Shown piece after piece: positions 47,668-58,106 of a DNA stretch of 64,000 nt (positions within the stretch are counted from its first letter, which is position 1; every line of letters starts with the position of its first letter). The DNA is taken from contig NZ_BMFK01000005.1 in NCBI RefSeq assembly GCF_014638355.1, positions 121,332-185,331 of the forward strand, in the 5' to 3' direction. The translations under genes and the position numbers were made by a program. The notes under the pieces are model-generated. The model ran no database searches and had not been told where the DNA came from. It worked only from the letters and a program-made list of their open reading frames with translations. The DNA is from Priestia taiwanensis. Its GTDB lineage: Bacteria; Bacillota; Bacilli; Bacillales; Bacillaceae_G.

Positions 47668-47705
47668 GTGTAACGTAATGTTTCACGTGAAACATTACGT
47701 TACAC
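47668..47705. promoter_or_regulatory. parS within a 38-bp perfect palindrome
   Basis: The perfect parS TGTTTCACGTGAAACA (47679-47694) is extended on both sides into a 38-bp perfect palindrome (arms GTGTAACGTAA and TTACGTTACAC). It lies between rsmG and noc, and can also form a hairpin in RNA that may end the rsmG transcript. Confidence 0.95.
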
Positions 47706-47718
47706 GATATTATATTCT

Positions 47719-48438
47719 TTATTTTTCAATCGGTAATTTATTAGGTGTTCCTGGTTTTCTTGGGTATTTCTTAGGTGTTTGGCGTTTCTTCGCAATAAAG
47801 AGAATATTACGTTCACTATCTTCCTCTGGAAGACGGAAATTCTCAATACGTTGCATCTCGCCACCTAATACTTTTACTGCATGGTTTCCTTTTTCCATTT
47901 CTTCTTCTGCTGCAGCAGCTTTCATCGCAATGAACGTACCACCGACTTTTGCAAGAGGTAAACATAATTCACTTAAAACGGAAAGACGTGCGACAGCGCG
48001 AGCCATTGTAATGTCAAAAGATTCTCTCATCCCATCACGTTTTGCAAATGTTTCTGCACGATCATGGTAAAATGCTACGTCTTCTAATTGTAATTGTGTC
48101 GCTAAATGATTTAAAAAGGTAATGCGCTTTTGCAAAGAATCAACAATTGTTACTTGTAGATTTGGGAAGCAGATTTTTAGTGGAATACTTGGAAATCCAG
48201 CACCCGCTCCGATATCACATATAGATGCTTGTTTGCTAAAATCATAATAAAAAGCTGCTGAAATAGAATCATAAAAATGCTTTAAATAAACTTCTTCTTT
48301 TTCTGTAATAGCTGTTAAGTTCATCTTTTCATTCCACTCTACCAACAGCTTAAAGTACATTTCAAATTGATCTAATTGGCGTGCGGAAAGGGAAATTCCC
48401 TTTTCCTCTAACGCCGCTGTAAATTGCTCTATATTCAT
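47719..48438 (-). CDS. rsmG: 16S rRNA (guanine527-N7)-methyltransferase
   Basis: A 239-residue class I SAM methyltransferase that modifies G527 of 16S rRNA; loss gives low-level streptomycin resistance. The SAM motif [17 protein letters not shown] lies at about residues 71-87, preceded by [11 protein letters not shown] and followed by [14 protein letters not shown]. The C-terminal tail ([23 protein letters not shown]) is typical. It is downstream of mnmG and likely co-transcribed with mnmE-mnmG. Confidence 0.96.
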   Translation of the reverse strand: MNIEQFTAALEEKGISLSARQLDQFEMYFKLLVEWNEKMNLTAITEKEEVYLKHFYDSISAAFYYDFSKQASICDIGAGAGFPSIPLKICFPNLQVTIVDSLQKRITFLNHLATQLQLEDVAFYHDRAETFAKRDGMRESFDITMARAVARLSVLSELCLPLAKVGGTFIAMKAAAAEEEMEKGNHAVKVLGGEMQRIENFRLPEEDSERNILFIAKKRQTPKKYPRKPGTPNKLPIEK

Positions 48439-48460
48439 ATTCGCTAGAAATCTCCTTCTA

Positions 48461-50350
48461 TTATTGGTTCGCTATGCGTGCAATTTTTCCCTGCTCTAAG
48501 TACACAAGTAAAATCGATACATCTGCTGGATTTACACCTGAAATACGAGAAGCTTGCCCAACTGATAGTGGACGAACCTCTTTCAGCTTTTGTCTAGCCT
48601 CTGAAGCCAGACCTGAAATTGCATCATAATCAATGTTATCCGGAATTTTCTTGCTTTCCATCTTTTTCATTCGTTCTACTTGCTGAAGGGATTTCTGAAT
48701 ATATCCTTCATATTTAATTTGGATTTCTACCTGCTCGGTCGTTGCATCATCTAATTCTTTTTCACTTGGTACAATTTGCGCAATATGCGCATACGTCATT
48801 TCAGGTCGACGTAATAGTTCATTTGCACGAATACCATCTTTCAATTCACTACCACCAACTGAACGAATTAATTCCTGTACTTCCGCTGTCGGACGAATAA
48901 TAATCGATGTCAAGCGTTCTTTCTCTTCCACAACATCTGCCTTCTTCGCTAAGAAACGAGCGTAGCGCTCATCGGAAATTAAACCAATACGATGACCAAT
49001 CTCTGTTAAGCGTAAATCAGCATTATCATGGCGAAGTAATAAACGATATTCCGCGCGAGACGTTAATAAACGATATGGTTCATTCGTTCCCTTTGTTACA
49101 AGGTCATCAACAAGAACACCCATATATGCTTGTGAACGATCTAGAATCATTTCTTCTTTTTCTAACACACGACAAGCTGCGTTAATGCCCGCAATTAAAC
49201 CTTGACCAGCAGCTTCTTCATATCCAGATGTACCGTTAATCTGACCAGCTGTAAATAAGCCTGATACTTTTTTCGTTTCAAGCGTTGGCCATAATTGTGT
49301 TGGAACAATTGAATCATATTCGATTGCATAACCTGTACGCATCATTTGGACATTTTCTAATCCAGGAATGGTCTGTAACATGCGACGTTGAACATCCTCT
49401 GGTAGACTTGTTGATAGTCCTTGTACGTATACTTCCTCTGTATTTCTTCCTTCTGGCTCTAAGAAGATTTGATGACGAGGCTTGTCATTAAATCGTACAA
49501 CTTTATCTTCAATTGACGGGCAGTAACGTGGCCCTGTCCCTTTAATCATTCCAGAGAACATAGGCGAGCGATGTAAATTCTCATCAATAATACGATGTGT
49601 TTCTTCACTTGTATATGTTAACCAGCATGGAACTTGATCCATAATAAATTCCGTCGTTTCAAATGAAAATGCACGTGGCACATCATCACCTGGTTGAATT
49701 TCTGTTTTACTATAATCAATCGAACGGCTGTTAACACGAGGTGGTGTACCTGTCTTAAAACGTACCATATCTAGTCCTAATTCTTGTAAGTGTTCAGATA
49801 ACTTCACAGAAGGTTGTTGATTGTTTGGACCACTTGAATATTTTAAGTCCCCAATGATAATCTCACCGCGTAAGAACGTACCTGTTGTGATAACAACTGC
49901 TTTCGCATGATATTCTGCACCAGTCTGTGTAATAACCCCTTTACACTCACCGTCCTCTACAATAAGACGATCTACCATTCCTTGAAGAAGTGTTAAATTC
50001 TCTGTTTCTTCAATTGTTTTTTTCATTTCATGTTGATACAAGAATTTATCCGCCTGTGCACGCAGTGCGCGAACCGCAGGACCTTTTGCTGTATTCAACA
50101 TACGCATTTGGATATGCGTTTTATCGATATTACGTCCCATTTCTCCACCTAATGCATCGATTTCACGAACGACAATCCCTTTTGCTGGACCACCAACCGA
50201 TGGATTACAAGGCATAAACGCAACCATATCTAAGTTAATTGTAAGTAATAATGTATTGGCACCCATACGCGCAGATCCTAATCCTGCTTCACATCCAGCA
50301 TGTCCTGCACCTATGACGATTACATCATATGTTCCACCATGATATCCCAT
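48461..50350 (-). CDS. mnmG: tRNA uridine-5-carboxymethylaminomethyl modification enzyme MnmG (GidA)
   Basis: A 629-residue FAD enzyme that, with MnmE, modifies wobble uridine 34 of several tRNAs. The FAD motif [19 protein letters not shown] is at about residues 13-31. Family motifs [38 protein letters not shown] and [21 protein letters not shown] follow. The ATG at 50350 is preceded by GGAGTGG; an in-frame GTG 9 bases upstream is less likely. It begins 12 bases after mnmE. Confidence 0.96.
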   Translation of the reverse strand: MGYHGGTYDVIVIGAGHAGCEAGLGSARMGANTLLLTINLDMVAFMPCNPSVGGPAKGIVVREIDALGGEMGRNIDKTHIQMRMLNTAKGPAVRALRAQADKFLYQHEMKKTIEETENLTLLQGMVDRLIVEDGECKGVITQTGAEYHAKAVVITTGTFLRGEIIIGDLKYSSGPNNQQPSVKLSEHLQELGLDMVRFKTGTPPRVNSRSIDYSKTEIQPGDDVPRAFSFETTEFIMDQVPCWLTYTSEETHRIIDENLHRSPMFSGMIKGTGPRYCPSIEDKVVRFNDKPRHQIFLEPEGRNTEEVYVQGLSTSLPEDVQRRMLQTIPGLENVQMMRTGYAIEYDSIVPTQLWPTLETKKVSGLFTAGQINGTSGYEEAAGQGLIAGINAACRVLEKEEMILDRSQAYMGVLVDDLVTKGTNEPYRLLTSRAEYRLLLRHDNADLRLTEIGHRIGLISDERYARFLAKKADVVEEKERLTSIIIRPTAEVQELIRSVGGSELKDGIRANELLRRPEMTYAHIAQIVPSEKELDDATTEQVEIQIKYEGYIQKSLQQVERMKKMESKKIPDNIDYDAISGLASEARQKLKEVRPLSVGQASRISGVNPADVSILLVYLEQGKIARIANQ

Positions 50351-50362
50351 TCTTTCCACTCC

Positions 50363-51739
50363 TTATTTACCTAGACAAAATTGCGAGAATAATTGATCGA
50401 TCAAGCTTTCATGAACCGTATCACCCGTAATTTCACCTAGTATTTCCCACGTTCTTGTTAAATCAATTTGTACCATATCAATGGGTACACCATTGTGAAT
50501 TGCTTCAATTGCATCTGAAATTGTTCGCTCTGCTTGAGCCAGCAAACCAATATGGCGCGAATTTGATACGTATGTCATATCGTTTGTTTCAATTGCACCT
50601 TCAAAGAACAAGGTAGAAATAGCCTTTTCCAACTCATCAATACCCTCTTCTTCAATTAATGAAGTAGTAATTAACGTATGGCCTTGTGCTAGTGCTTTTA
50701 CTCGCTCCAAATCAATAAGCTTTGGTAAATCTGTCTTATTTACAATGACAATGACATCTCTATCTGCTACGGCTTCGAATAATCGTTCATCTTCTGCAAC
50801 TAATACATCATTATAGTTCAATACAAGCAATACTAAGTCTGCTTGTTGCAATACTTGCTTCGAACGTTCTACCCCAATTTGCTCCACAATATCTTCTGTT
50901 TCACGAATCCCTGCTGTATCAATTAAGCGAAGAGGCACACCTTTTACATTCACGTACTCTTCAATGACATCTCGTGTTGTACCTGGGATATCTGTTACGA
51001 TTGCCTTCTTCTCCTGTACAAGACTATTTAAAAGCGATGATTTCCCTACGTTCGGTCTACCGATAATAGCCGTTGAAATGCCTTCTCTTAAAATTTTCCC
51101 TTGTTTCGATGTTTCTAACAAGTTTTTAATTTCATCCCGGACATCTGTTGCTTTGTCTATAAGTACATGATGTGTCATTTCCTCTACATCATCGTATTCA
51201 GGGTAATCAATATTTACTTCTATATGTGCCAATGTTTCTAATAATTGTTGACGTAAACGATTAATTAACTTAGAAAGACGCCCTTCCATTTGATTAATTG
51301 CTACATTCATAGCACGATCTGTTTTTGCGCGAATAAGATCCATTACGGCTTCCGCTTGTGAAAGATCAATTCGTCCATTTAAGAAAGCACGTTTTGTGAA
51401 CTCACCCGGTTCAGCAATACGAACACCCTCTGATAAAATTAACTGTAATACCTTATTTACAGATACAAGTCCACCGTGACAATTTATCTCTACGATATCT
51501 TCTCTTGTAAATGTTCTTGGTGCCTTCATGACAGACACCATTACTTCTTCAATCGTTTTATTTGTTGCGTTCTCTACGATATGACCGTAATGAATTGTAT
51601 GAGATGGTACTTCCGATAACGCTTTTCCTTTGAAAATTCTCTCAACTGTTGGAATTGCGTCCGGTCCACTTACTCGTACAATCGAGATTGCTCCTTCTCC
51701 AAGTGGGGTTGATATTGCTGCAATTGTATCAAAATCCAC
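50363..51739 (-). CDS. mnmE: tRNA modification GTPase MnmE (TrmE)
   Basis: A 458-residue GTPase partner of MnmG. The N-terminal tetrahydrofolate-binding domain ([20 protein letters not shown]) covers about residues 2-118. The central GTPase domain has [12 protein letters not shown] (about 226), [18 protein letters not shown] and NKTD. The C-terminus ends FCLGK, the C-x-G-K catalytic motif. I choose the GTG at 51739, 6-7 bases after GAGGTG; a GTG 9 bases upstream is unsupported. A DnaA-box pair lies about 170 bases upstream. Confidence 0.95.
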   Translation of the reverse strand: MDFDTIAAISTPLGEGAISIVRVSGPDAIPTVERIFKGKALSEVPSHTIHYGHIVENATNKTIEEVMVSVMKAPRTFTREDIVEINCHGGLVSVNKVLQLILSEGVRIAEPGEFTKRAFLNGRIDLSQAEAVMDLIRAKTDRAMNVAINQMEGRLSKLINRLRQQLLETLAHIEVNIDYPEYDDVEEMTHHVLIDKATDVRDEIKNLLETSKQGKILREGISTAIIGRPNVGKSSLLNSLVQEKKAIVTDIPGTTRDVIEEYVNVKGVPLRLIDTAGIRETEDIVEQIGVERSKQVLQQADLVLLVLNYNDVLVAEDERLFEAVADRDVIVIVNKTDLPKLIDLERVKALAQGHTLITTSLIEEEGIDELEKAISTLFFEGAIETNDMTYVSNSRHIGLLAQAERTISDAIEAIHNGVPIDMVQIDLTRTWEILGEITGDTVHESLIDQLFSQFCLGK

Positions 51740-51909
51740 TTCTTTCACCTCACTTATAAACTATAGGTATATATTTATTTTTTCATTTATTTGATATCTT
51801 TCGTTACATTTCAAAAAAGTACTTCTAAACATTTAGAATAACATAAGCTTTCTCTCTAAAAAAGAGCTATGAATGATTTTATTATAGCCGTCCTTATAAG
51901 GGGATAAAC

Positions 51910-51927
51910 TTATCCACATGTGAATAA
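51910..51927. promoter_or_regulatory. Inverted DnaA-box pair upstream of mnmE
   Basis: TTATCCACA (51910-51918, plus) directly abuts TGTGAATAA (51919-51927, a TTATTCACA box on minus). It lies in the jag-mnmE gap, where B. subtilis also has a DnaA-binding region (jag-thdF). Confidence 0.85.
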
Positions 51928-51969
51928 GTCATCACTCACCTTTTCTCCATGGAGATAAAAAGCAAAAGA

Positions 51970-51996
51970 AAGACTCACTCGATGAGAGTGAGTCTT
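51970..51996 (-). terminator. Terminator of the rnpA-yidC-jag operon
   Basis: AAGACTCACTC with GAGTGAGTCTT, 5-base loop, T-rich tail on the minus strand; it overlaps the jag stop codon. Confidence 0.9.
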
Positions 51997-52612
51997 ACGC
52001 AGGAGCTATCACAATATGACGATGTGGTTCACTTCCTGCTGAATATGTTTGAATTTGTTTGTTTTTCGATAATACATGATGGATGACTTTTCGTTCATAA
52101 GAAGGCATAGGCTCTAACGCTACTTCTTTCTTCGTTCGTAATACTTGATTTGCTACTTTCATCGCCAGATTTGCAAGAATCTGTTTTCGTTTTTCACGAT
52201 AACTTCCTGCATCTACCGTAATTTGAAGGTAACTAGTAGCATAACGATTTGCAACAAGCTGCGTCATATACTGTAAACTATTTAACGTGGTACCTCTTTT
52301 TCCAATAAGAACCGCGATATCTTCTCCAATTAACTGAAATGTGACTTCTTTTCCATTGATTTGCTTTTCTACCTTTACATCTACATTCATTCCGCGAACA
52401 ACGGATAAAAGATAATTTTCCGCTTCCTCAATAGGACACTTCTTTACCGTCACTTCAACAACCGCTAACCGGTTTCCAAATAATCCAAATAGCCCTTTTT
52501 TTCCTTCGTCCATCACAGTAATATCGACTTTTTCTCGTGTTGTGTGTAACTGTTCTAAAGCGAATATGACTGCATCTTCTACAGTTTTGCCTTTAGCAGT
52601 TATACTTTTCAC
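51995..52612 (-). CDS. jag: RNA-binding protein Jag/KhpB
   Basis: A 205-residue protein with three parts: an N-terminal Jag domain (MKSITAKGKTVEDAVIFAL, residues 1-55), a KH domain with the signature VLIGKRGTTLNSLQ (about 112-125), and an R3H domain (about 145-205; motif YERKVIHHVLSKN). It binds RNA and affects cell elongation and sporulation. Start is a GTG at 52612 that overlaps the yidC stop by 1 base, downstream of GGAGG. Confidence 0.95.
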   Translation of the reverse strand: MKSITAKGKTVEDAVIFALEQLHTTREKVDITVMDEGKKGLFGLFGNRLAVVEVTVKKCPIEEAENYLLSVVRGMNVDVKVEKQINGKEVTFQLIGEDIAVLIGKRGTTLNSLQYMTQLVANRYATSYLQITVDAGSYREKRKQILANLAMKVANQVLRTKKEVALEPMPSYERKVIHHVLSKNKQIQTYSAGSEPHRHIVIAPA

Positions 52613-53385
52613 TATTTTTTTCCTCCTACCGACTTTCCTCGTGCTTCTTTAATTTCTGGACCTTTAATTAATAACGTTTGGAAAATAGTAAAGACGTTAC
52701 CAATTACCCAATAAAGAGTTAATGCAGATGGAACATTTAAAGAGAAAACAAAAATAAGTATTGGCATTACATACAGCATAATCTTCATTTGCGGATTATC
52801 TGCTGCTGGGCCAACCATTGAAATTTTCAATGATAAATACTGTGTAAGGACTACAATTACTGGCAAGATATAGAATGGATCTTTATCTCCTAAATCAAAC
52901 CATAAGAATGAATGCTTACTAATTTCTGTCGTACGCATAATTGCATGGTAGAAACCAATAAAAATCGGCATTTGAACTAAAATTGGTAAACAACCAGCTA
53001 ATGGATTTACACCATTTTTTTGGAATAACAACATTGTTTCTTGTTGTAATTTTTGTTGTGTTGCAGCATCTTTTGAGCTGTATTTTTCTTTTAATTTTTG
53101 GATTTCTGGATTAATTGCCTGCATTGCTTTCGTACTCTTCGTTTGCTTAATCATTAATGGTAATAAAGCAAAACGAACAATCAGTGTTACGATAACAATT
53201 GATAATCCATATAGCCCACCTAGGCTTTCAGCAATTGTTGTAATCAGCCAAGAAAGCGGATAAACAAAATACTCGTTCCAAATTCCTTCACTTTCTGATG
53301 TGATAGGTGTGCTAACATCAGTACAACCGCTTACAAGAAAAACAACGGTCATTAAAGTGACTAGTAAAGCCAATCTTTTTTTCAA
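52612..53385 (-). CDS. yidC: Membrane insertase YidC/SpoIIIJ (Oxa1 family)
   Basis: A 257-residue lipoprotein insertase that places proteins in the membrane. The signal peptide ends in the lipobox VSGC (Cys about residue 21). Five hydrophobic helices follow, with the conserved [23 protein letters not shown], a charged K/E cytoplasmic hairpin ([14 protein letters not shown]), [19 protein letters not shown] and [14 protein letters not shown]. The start is a TTG at 53385, 8 bases after AAGGAGG; an in-frame GTG at 53391 is only 2 bases from it. It belongs to the spoIIIJ-jag pair. Confidence 0.93.
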   Translation of the reverse strand: MKKRLALLVTLMTVVFLVSGCTDVSTPITSESEGIWNEYFVYPLSWLITTIAESLGGLYGLSIVIVTLIVRFALLPLMIKQTKSTKAMQAINPEIQKLKEKYSSKDAATQQKLQQETMLLFQKNGVNPLAGCLPILVQMPIFIGFYHAIMRTTEISKHSFLWFDLGDKDPFYILPVIVVLTQYLSLKISMVGPAADNPQMKIMLYVMPILIFVFSLNVPSALTLYWVIGNVFTIFQTLLIKGPEIKEARGKSVGGKK

Positions 53386-53428
53386 AGTCACTTCCTCCTT
53401 TGTAGTGTGTATATAAAAAAGAAAAGGG

Positions 53429-53779
53429 CTACCCTCTCTTTCCCTCTATGCTTTCTGCTTTTTTTAGTGCATGAAGAAGACTTTTATAAAATTCTTCGTA
53501 CGTTAATTCTACACATGGTTTTCTAGCGATAATAACGTAGTCTCTTTGTCCCTTTATCTCTGTTTTGCATTCTGTAAATACTTGACGTATGTATCGTTTA
53601 ATATGATTCCGCGTCACTGCATTTCCAAGTTTCTTACTAACGGAAATTCCAAGACGAAATCCAACTTGTTCTACTTTTGGCAGTTGATATATAACAAATT
53701 GACGATTAGCAATTGATTTCCCCTTTTGAAACACAGCTGTAAAATCTTCATTTCTTTTGACGCGATTTTTCTTTCTCAT
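53429..53779 (-). CDS. rnpA: Ribonuclease P protein component
   Basis: A 116-residue basic protein that assists the RNase P RNA in tRNA 5' maturation. [20 protein letters not shown] and the RNP motif [15 protein letters not shown] (about residues 53-67) are family hallmarks. It lies between rpmH and yidC, the near-universal bacterial order. ATG follows AGGAGTG. Confidence 0.96.
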   Translation of the reverse strand: MRKKNRVKRNEDFTAVFQKGKSIANRQFVIYQLPKVEQVGFRLGISVSKKLGNAVTRNHIKRYIRQVFTECKTEIKGQRDYVIIARKPCVELTYEEFYKSLLHALKKAESIEGKRG

Positions 53780-53882
53780 TTGTCTACACTCCTGTACTTC
53801 ATCAGAAAGATAATTTACTGCATCATCTTTTCTATCTCTATCCTAGTTATAGAATGATCTTGCTTCCTCTACTTCCAAGAAA

Positions 53883-53923
53883 AACGGAGAACACTTGTCC
53901 ACTATAAGGACAAGGCCGCCGTT
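53883..53923 (-). terminator. Terminator/attenuator between rpmH and rnpA
   Basis: Inner stem CTTGTCC with GGACAAG and outer AACGG with CCGTT, followed by T-run on the minus strand; the stem is interrupted. Confidence 0.75.
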
Positions 53924-53984
53924 CTTTTTCCTGGAAATACACGAGCCAGTAGATCTATTTTCTTTAATATTTTTATGAAAAAGA

Positions 53985-54002
53985 CCACTGACGCTTCAGT
54001 GG
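53985..54002 (-). terminator. First hairpin after rpmH
   Basis: CCACTGA with TCAGTGG, 4-base loop, then TCTTTTTC on the minus strand, just past the rpmH stop. With the next hairpin it would let rpmH be made in excess over rnpA. Confidence 0.75.
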
Positions 54003-54003
54003 C

Positions 54004-54138
54004 CTAAGCTGATAATACTTTTCTTCCTTTACGACGACGTGCAGCTAAAACTCGACGACCGTTTTTCGTGCTCATACGTGCACGGAAACCATGAACTTTG
54101 CTACGCTTACGTTTATTAGGTTGGAACGTTCTTTTCAT
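54004..54138 (-). CDS. rpmH: 50S ribosomal protein L34
   Basis: A 44-residue very basic protein: [20 protein letters not shown] then [20 protein letters not shown]. This is the canonical L34 sequence. ATG at 54138 follows GGGAGGTG. It is the gene nearest to the left end of oriC, transcribed away from it, and leads to rnpA. Confidence 0.98.
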   Translation of the reverse strand: MKRTFQPNKRKRSKVHGFRARMSTKNGRRVLAARRRKGRKVLSA

Positions 54139-54184
54139 TATATTACACCTCCCTGAGGATTCACTGTTATAGACAGTCTTATAA

Positions 54185-54214
54185 ATTATAGTTAATTTCC
54201 TATAAAGATGTCAA
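54185..54214 (-). promoter_or_regulatory. rpmH promoter
   Basis: TTGACA (54214-54209), 18 bases, TATAAT (54190-54185) on the minus strand, a consensus sigma-A promoter. Confidence 0.85.
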
Positions 54215-54597
54215 TGGTATGGAAATATTTTTCTTCAATTTTTCACTGAAAACATATATCTCCCCAAACCATATCTTCTATTTTACTTTTTCCTTTCATC
54301 TAGAGCAACCCTTATCTAAAGAAAGAGTTTATTTCCTCTTTTATCTAAATAGTGATAGTATGTTTTCTTTTTCTTTATTTGTTTAACGCCTATTCGATTC
54401 TCTTCATCTCTCCTACAATAACATTTCACTTTTTTGATTTTTTTCTGCTGCACCCTTTTCTCTTTCTATAATTTGTACTTTTTAGCACGTGTTCTGTTCG
54501 TTCAGTCATTTTTATCTGCGTAAAGAAGGATTTTATCATGCACTTTTTATTCTTTATAGAAAATAAAATACATGTTGTGTACAGTCTTCTTTTAAGC
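54215..54597. other. AT-rich spacer left of oriC
   Basis: No gene or clear DnaA box seen; T-rich on the plus strand. Confidence 0.4.
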
Positions 54598-54873
54598 TGT
54601 GGATAATTTTTTTTTACTTTTTATACTATCCACATTCTTTGTCTACACCTTTTACACATTATATTGTGTTGTGGAAAAAAATTCTCCACAACAGATTGAT
54701 TCTGTGGATAAACTAATAAAAAACATTGCTATTACTTGATTAATTTGATATTATATTTTTGCTTTACCTTTGGAAAACTACCTGTGAATAACTTATTTAT
54801 CCACAGAATGTGTATAAGTTGTGGACATTTTTTCTACATTGTCTATAAATGCTTGTCCACAAGGTGTGAATAT
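54598..54873. other. oriC part 1: DnaA-box cluster upstream of dnaA
   Basis: Perfect boxes: TGTGGATAA at 54598-54606 and 54703-54711 (minus), TTATCCACA at 54797-54805 (plus). Related boxes: TTATTCACA (minus, 54783-54791), TTATACACA (minus, 54809-54817), TTGTCCACA (54853-54861) and TGTGAATAT (54865-54873). This is the incA/B-like half of a bipartite Bacillus origin, and also a site for dnaA autoregulation. Confidence 0.92.
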
Positions 54874-55034
54874 TGTTTATACACTCTTATACATCTAATT
54901 ACTACTATTTATGTAACTGTATAAAAATACATCTTATTTTTCCCTAGTTTAATTACTTATTATACAAAGAAAATATACAATTTTATTTAATATGTTTACT
55001 CACTACTTATCTCTTGCTGAAGGAGGGACAGCGC

Positions 55035-56384
55035 TTGGAAAATATTACAGAATTATGGAATATGGTATTAAGTAACATTAAAGAAAAAGTGGCCAAGCCA
55101 AGTTACGAAACCTGGCTAAAGTCAACAAAAGCCCACTCGTTAACAAAAGACGCTTTAGTCATTAGCGCTCCTAATGACTTTGCAAGAGATTGGTTAGAGT
55201 CTCGCTATTCTGCTTTAATTGCAGATACTATTTTGGATATCACCGGTGATCGACTAAATATTAAATTTGTCATCCCGCAAAACCAATCTGATGAAGATTT
55301 AGATATTCAACTAGCTGTTAATCGTACAAAAAAGGTGGAGCCCGTTTCTCATGATTTACAGCAAAATATGTTAAATCCTAAGTATACTTTTGATACATTC
55401 GTTATCGGATCAGGTAACCGCTTTGCACATGCTGCTTCTTTAGCTGTTGCAGAAGCACCGGCTAAAGCCTATAACCCACTGTTTATCTACGGGGGTGTAG
55501 GACTAGGAAAAACACACTTAATGCACGCGATCGGACACTATGTATTGGAGCATAATCCAAATGCAAAGGTCGTGTATTTATCGTCTGAGAAATTTACGAA
55601 TGAATTCATTAACTCTATTCGTGATAACAAAGCTGTTAATTTCCGAAATAAATACCGCAATGTTGATGTACTGTTGATTGATGATATTCAGTTCCTAGCT
55701 GGAAAAGAGCAAACGCAAGAAGAATTTTTCCATACATTTAACGCATTACATGAGGAAAGTAAGCAAATTGTTATTTCAAGTGATCGACCACCAAAAGAAA
55801 TCCCGACACTCGAAGATCGCTTACGTTCACGATTTGAATGGGGATTAATTACAGATATTACACCACCAGACTTAGAAACACGTATTGCTATATTACGTAA
55901 AAAAGCGAAAGCAGATGGCTTAGATATTCCAAACGAAGTGATGTTATATATCGCAAATCAAATTGATTCTAACATTCGTGAGCTTGAGGGAGCTCTTATT
56001 CGCGTTGTGGCTTATTCTTCGTTAATTAATAAGGATATTAACGCTGATTTAGCTGCAGAGGCACTGAAAAGTATTATTCCAAGTTCAAAACCAAAGATTA
56101 TTTCGATTCATGAAATTCAAAAGTCTGTAGGAGAAGTCTTTAATGTAAAGTTAGAGGACTTTAAAGCAAAAAAACGCACAAAGTCCGTTGCATTCCCTAG
56201 ACAAATTGCTATGTATCTATCAAGAGAAATGACAGACTCTTCTTTACCGAAAATTGGCGAAGAGTTTGGGGGACGAGATCATACAACCGTTATACATGCA
56301 CATGAAAAGATATCAAAACTATTACAAACAGACTCTCAATTACAAAGTCAGATCAAAGAAATTTATGACATGCTAAAACGGTAG
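55035..56384 (+). CDS. dnaA: Chromosomal replication initiator DnaA
   Basis: A 449-residue AAA+ initiator. Domain I (residues 1-80) begins [18 protein letters not shown]; domain II is a short variable linker (about 85-110). Domain III has Walker [15 protein letters not shown] (about 152), Walker [11 protein letters not shown] (about 213) and the sensor/arginine-finger region [14 protein letters not shown]. Domain IV, the DNA-binding part, ends with the signature [15 protein letters not shown] (about 420). The start is a TTG at 55035, 7 bases after AAGGAGGGA; an earlier in-frame ATG at 55014 precedes that site and is rejected. Confidence 0.97.
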   Translation: MENITELWNMVLSNIKEKVAKPSYETWLKSTKAHSLTKDALVISAPNDFARDWLESRYSALIADTILDITGDRLNIKFVIPQNQSDEDLDIQLAVNRTKKVEPVSHDLQQNMLNPKYTFDTFVIGSGNRFAHAASLAVAEAPAKAYNPLFIYGGVGLGKTHLMHAIGHYVLEHNPNAKVVYLSSEKFTNEFINSIRDNKAVNFRNKYRNVDVLLIDDIQFLAGKEQTQEEFFHTFNALHEESKQIVISSDRPPKEIPTLEDRLRSRFEWGLITDITPPDLETRIAILRKKAKADGLDIPNEVMLYIANQIDSNIRELEGALIRVVAYSSLINKDINADLAAEALKSIIPSSKPKIISIHEIQKSVGEVFNVKLEDFKAKKRTKSVAFPRQIAMYLSREMTDSSLPKIGEEFGGRDHTTVIHAHEKISKLLQTDSQLQSQIKEIYDMLKR

Positions 56385-56396
56385 TCTTGTTTATAT

Positions 56397-56540
56397 TGTG
56401 TATAACTTCTCTTTATTTCTACACAGTCTATCCACATGTTGATAGACTGTTTTTCCTTACAAAAGAAGTGTTATCCACAAATCCACAGGCCCTATTACTA
56501 TTATTACTACAAATATAAAATATAATTAATATTATTATTG
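56397..56540. other. oriC part 2: DnaA boxes, DnaA-trios and unwinding element
   Basis: Between dnaA and dnaN are TGTGTATAA (56397-56405) and a perfect TTATCCACA (56471-56479) with a following ATCCACAGG. GGCCC (56488-56492) separates them from six DnaA-trio units CTA-TTA-CTA-TTA-TTA-CTA (56492-56509), then an AT-rich duplex-unwinding stretch (56511-56540). This matches the basal unwinding system described in B. subtilis incC. Confidence 0.9.
56423..56455 (+). terminator. Hairpin after dnaA
   Basis: ACAGTCTATC with GATAGACTGT, 8-base loop, TTTTTCC following. It may partly end dnaA transcripts inside oriC. Confidence 0.8.
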
Positions 56541-56562
56541 CTTAGATAAGGAGGATTTTTTT

Positions 56563-57702
56563 ATGCAATTTATTATACAAAAAGACTATCTTGTACGAGC
56601 TGTTCATGATGTGATGAAAGCTGTATCATCTCGAACAACGATTCCGATTCTAACAGGAATTAAAATTGTAGCAACAGAAGATGGTGTTACACTTACAGGT
56701 AGTGATTCAGATATCTCCATTGAATCTTATATTCCTATTGAAAAGAAAGAAAAAGAAATTGTTGAAATTCAAAAAACAGGAAGTGTCGTTTTACAAGCGA
56801 AATATTTTAGTGAAATCGTAAAAAAACTTCCGCAAGATACAGTTGAAATTGAAGTAGAAAATCATTTTATGACGAAAATTAAATCTGGGAAGTCTGTTTT
56901 TAATTTGAACGGATTAGATGCAGAAGAATACCCACATTTACCTCAAATTGAGGAACAGTCAATGTTTAAAGTCCCAACAGACTTATTACGTAATATGATT
57001 CGTCAAACAGTATTTGCTGTATCAACTTCTGAAACAAGACCGATCTTGACAGGTGTAAACTGGAAGGTGGAAGATGGTATTCTTTTCTGTACTGCAACAG
57101 ATAGCCATCGTTTAGCAATGCGTAAGGCAGCTATTGAAAGTGGTTCATCAGATTTAACAGCCAATGTTGTTATTCCAGGTAAAAGTTTGACGGAATTAAG
57201 TAAAATTTTAGATGATAGTGATGAAAGTGTAGAGATTGTCATTACTGATTATCAAATTTTGTTTAAAACAAAACATATCTTATTCTTCTCTCGTTTATTA
57301 GAGGGTAATTATCCAGACACGTCTCGTTTAATTCCATCTGAAAGCAAAACAGATTTGCAGGTAAATACGAAAGCATTTTTACAAGCAATTGATCGTGCAT
57401 CGTTACTTGCTCGAGAAGGACGTAATAATGTTGTCAAATTAACTGCATTTGAGGGGAATCCATTAGCAGTTTCATCAAACTCTCCTGAGATCGGGAAAGT
57501 AGTAGAAGAAATTCAATATGAAAGCATGCAAGGAGAGGAATTAAAAATTTCCTTTAGTGCAAAATATATGATGGATGCATTAAAAGCAGTCGAAGGATCA
57601 GAGATCTCCATCAGCTTTACAGGAGCAATGAGACCATTCTTAATTCGTCCAATAAATGACGACTCGACATTGCAATTAATTTTACCAGTTCGAACATACT
57701 AA
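56563..57702 (+). CDS. dnaN: DNA polymerase III beta sliding clamp
   Basis: A 379-residue ring subunit that tethers the replicative polymerase. Three similar domains of about 125 residues each follow one another; typical stretches are SSRTTIPILTGIKI (about 25), ATDSHRLAMRK (about 177) and the C-terminal RPFLIRPINDDSTLQLILPVRTY, part of the client-binding pocket. ATG follows AAGGAGG. It is just right of oriC and ends at a strong terminator. Confidence 0.97.
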   Translation: MQFIIQKDYLVRAVHDVMKAVSSRTTIPILTGIKIVATEDGVTLTGSDSDISIESYIPIEKKEKEIVEIQKTGSVVLQAKYFSEIVKKLPQDTVEIEVENHFMTKIKSGKSVFNLNGLDAEEYPHLPQIEEQSMFKVPTDLLRNMIRQTVFAVSTSETRPILTGVNWKVEDGILFCTATDSHRLAMRKAAIESGSSDLTANVVIPGKSLTELSKILDDSDESVEIVITDYQILFKTKHILFFSRLLEGNYPDTSRLIPSESKTDLQVNTKAFLQAIDRASLLAREGRNNVVKLTAFEGNPLAVSSNSPEIGKVVEEIQYESMQGEELKISFSAKYMMDALKAVEGSEISISFTGAMRPFLIRPINDDSTLQLILPVRTY

Positions 57703-57706
57703 AAGA

Positions 57707-57742
57707 AAAAGGGTTATTAGTACGAGTACTAATAACCCTTTT
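57707..57742 (+). terminator. Terminator of dnaN
   Basis: A 16-bp stem AAAAGGGTTATTAGTA with its complement, 4-base loop. Confidence 0.92.
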
Positions 57743-57854
57743 CTTCATCGATTTGTATGAAGGAGACGGAACAAATGTTTTCTCTACTTTCCTAAATACA
57801 AAAAATTTAGTACAATATACTAATGAACTATTTTAGAAAGCGGGCGATTCATCG

Positions 57855-58082
57855 ATGAAAAAGTACGTTGAAATCTCGACGGAATACATTACATTAGGTC
57901 AATTTTTAAAGTTAGCAGACGTTATTGATACAGGCGGTATGGCAAAGTGGTTTCTTTCAGAGCATACGATTCATGTAAATGATGAACTGGAAAACCGACG
58001 TGGGCGAAAGCTAATTCATGGCGATACTGTTGTTATTGAGAAGTTTGGAACATTTGGTGTGAAGAGCAGCATACATTCTTAA
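57855..58082 (+). CDS. yaaA: S4-domain RNA-binding protein YaaA (RlbA)
   Basis: A 75-residue S4-like RNA-binding protein, implicated in 50S ribosome assembly. The S4 core is ITLGQFLKLADVIDTGGMAK, with FLSEHTIHVNDELENRRGRKLIHGDTV after it. It lies between dnaN and recF, the usual Bacillus position, and stops 24 bases before recF, so they are likely co-transcribed. ATG at 57855 has a modest ribosome site (AAAGCGGGC). Confidence 0.95.
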   Translation: MKKYVEISTEYITLGQFLKLADVIDTGGMAKWFLSEHTIHVNDELENRRGRKLIHGDTVVIEKFGTFGVKSSIHS

Positions 58083-58106
58083 GTTTTTTTGTTTGGGGGA
58101 ATCCCT

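Noticed and set aside
54141..55034. Small gene between rpmH and dnaA (a 62-codon frame at 54736-54924)
   Set aside because: The frame crosses the DnaA-box cluster, lacks a ribosome site and has composition of AT-rich non-coding DNA.
57774..57795. Six-codon frame MFSLLS with a good ribosome site upstream of yaaA
   Set aside because: The AAGGAGA-to-ATG spacing is good, but six codons with no nearby attenuator-like structure cannot be told from chance.
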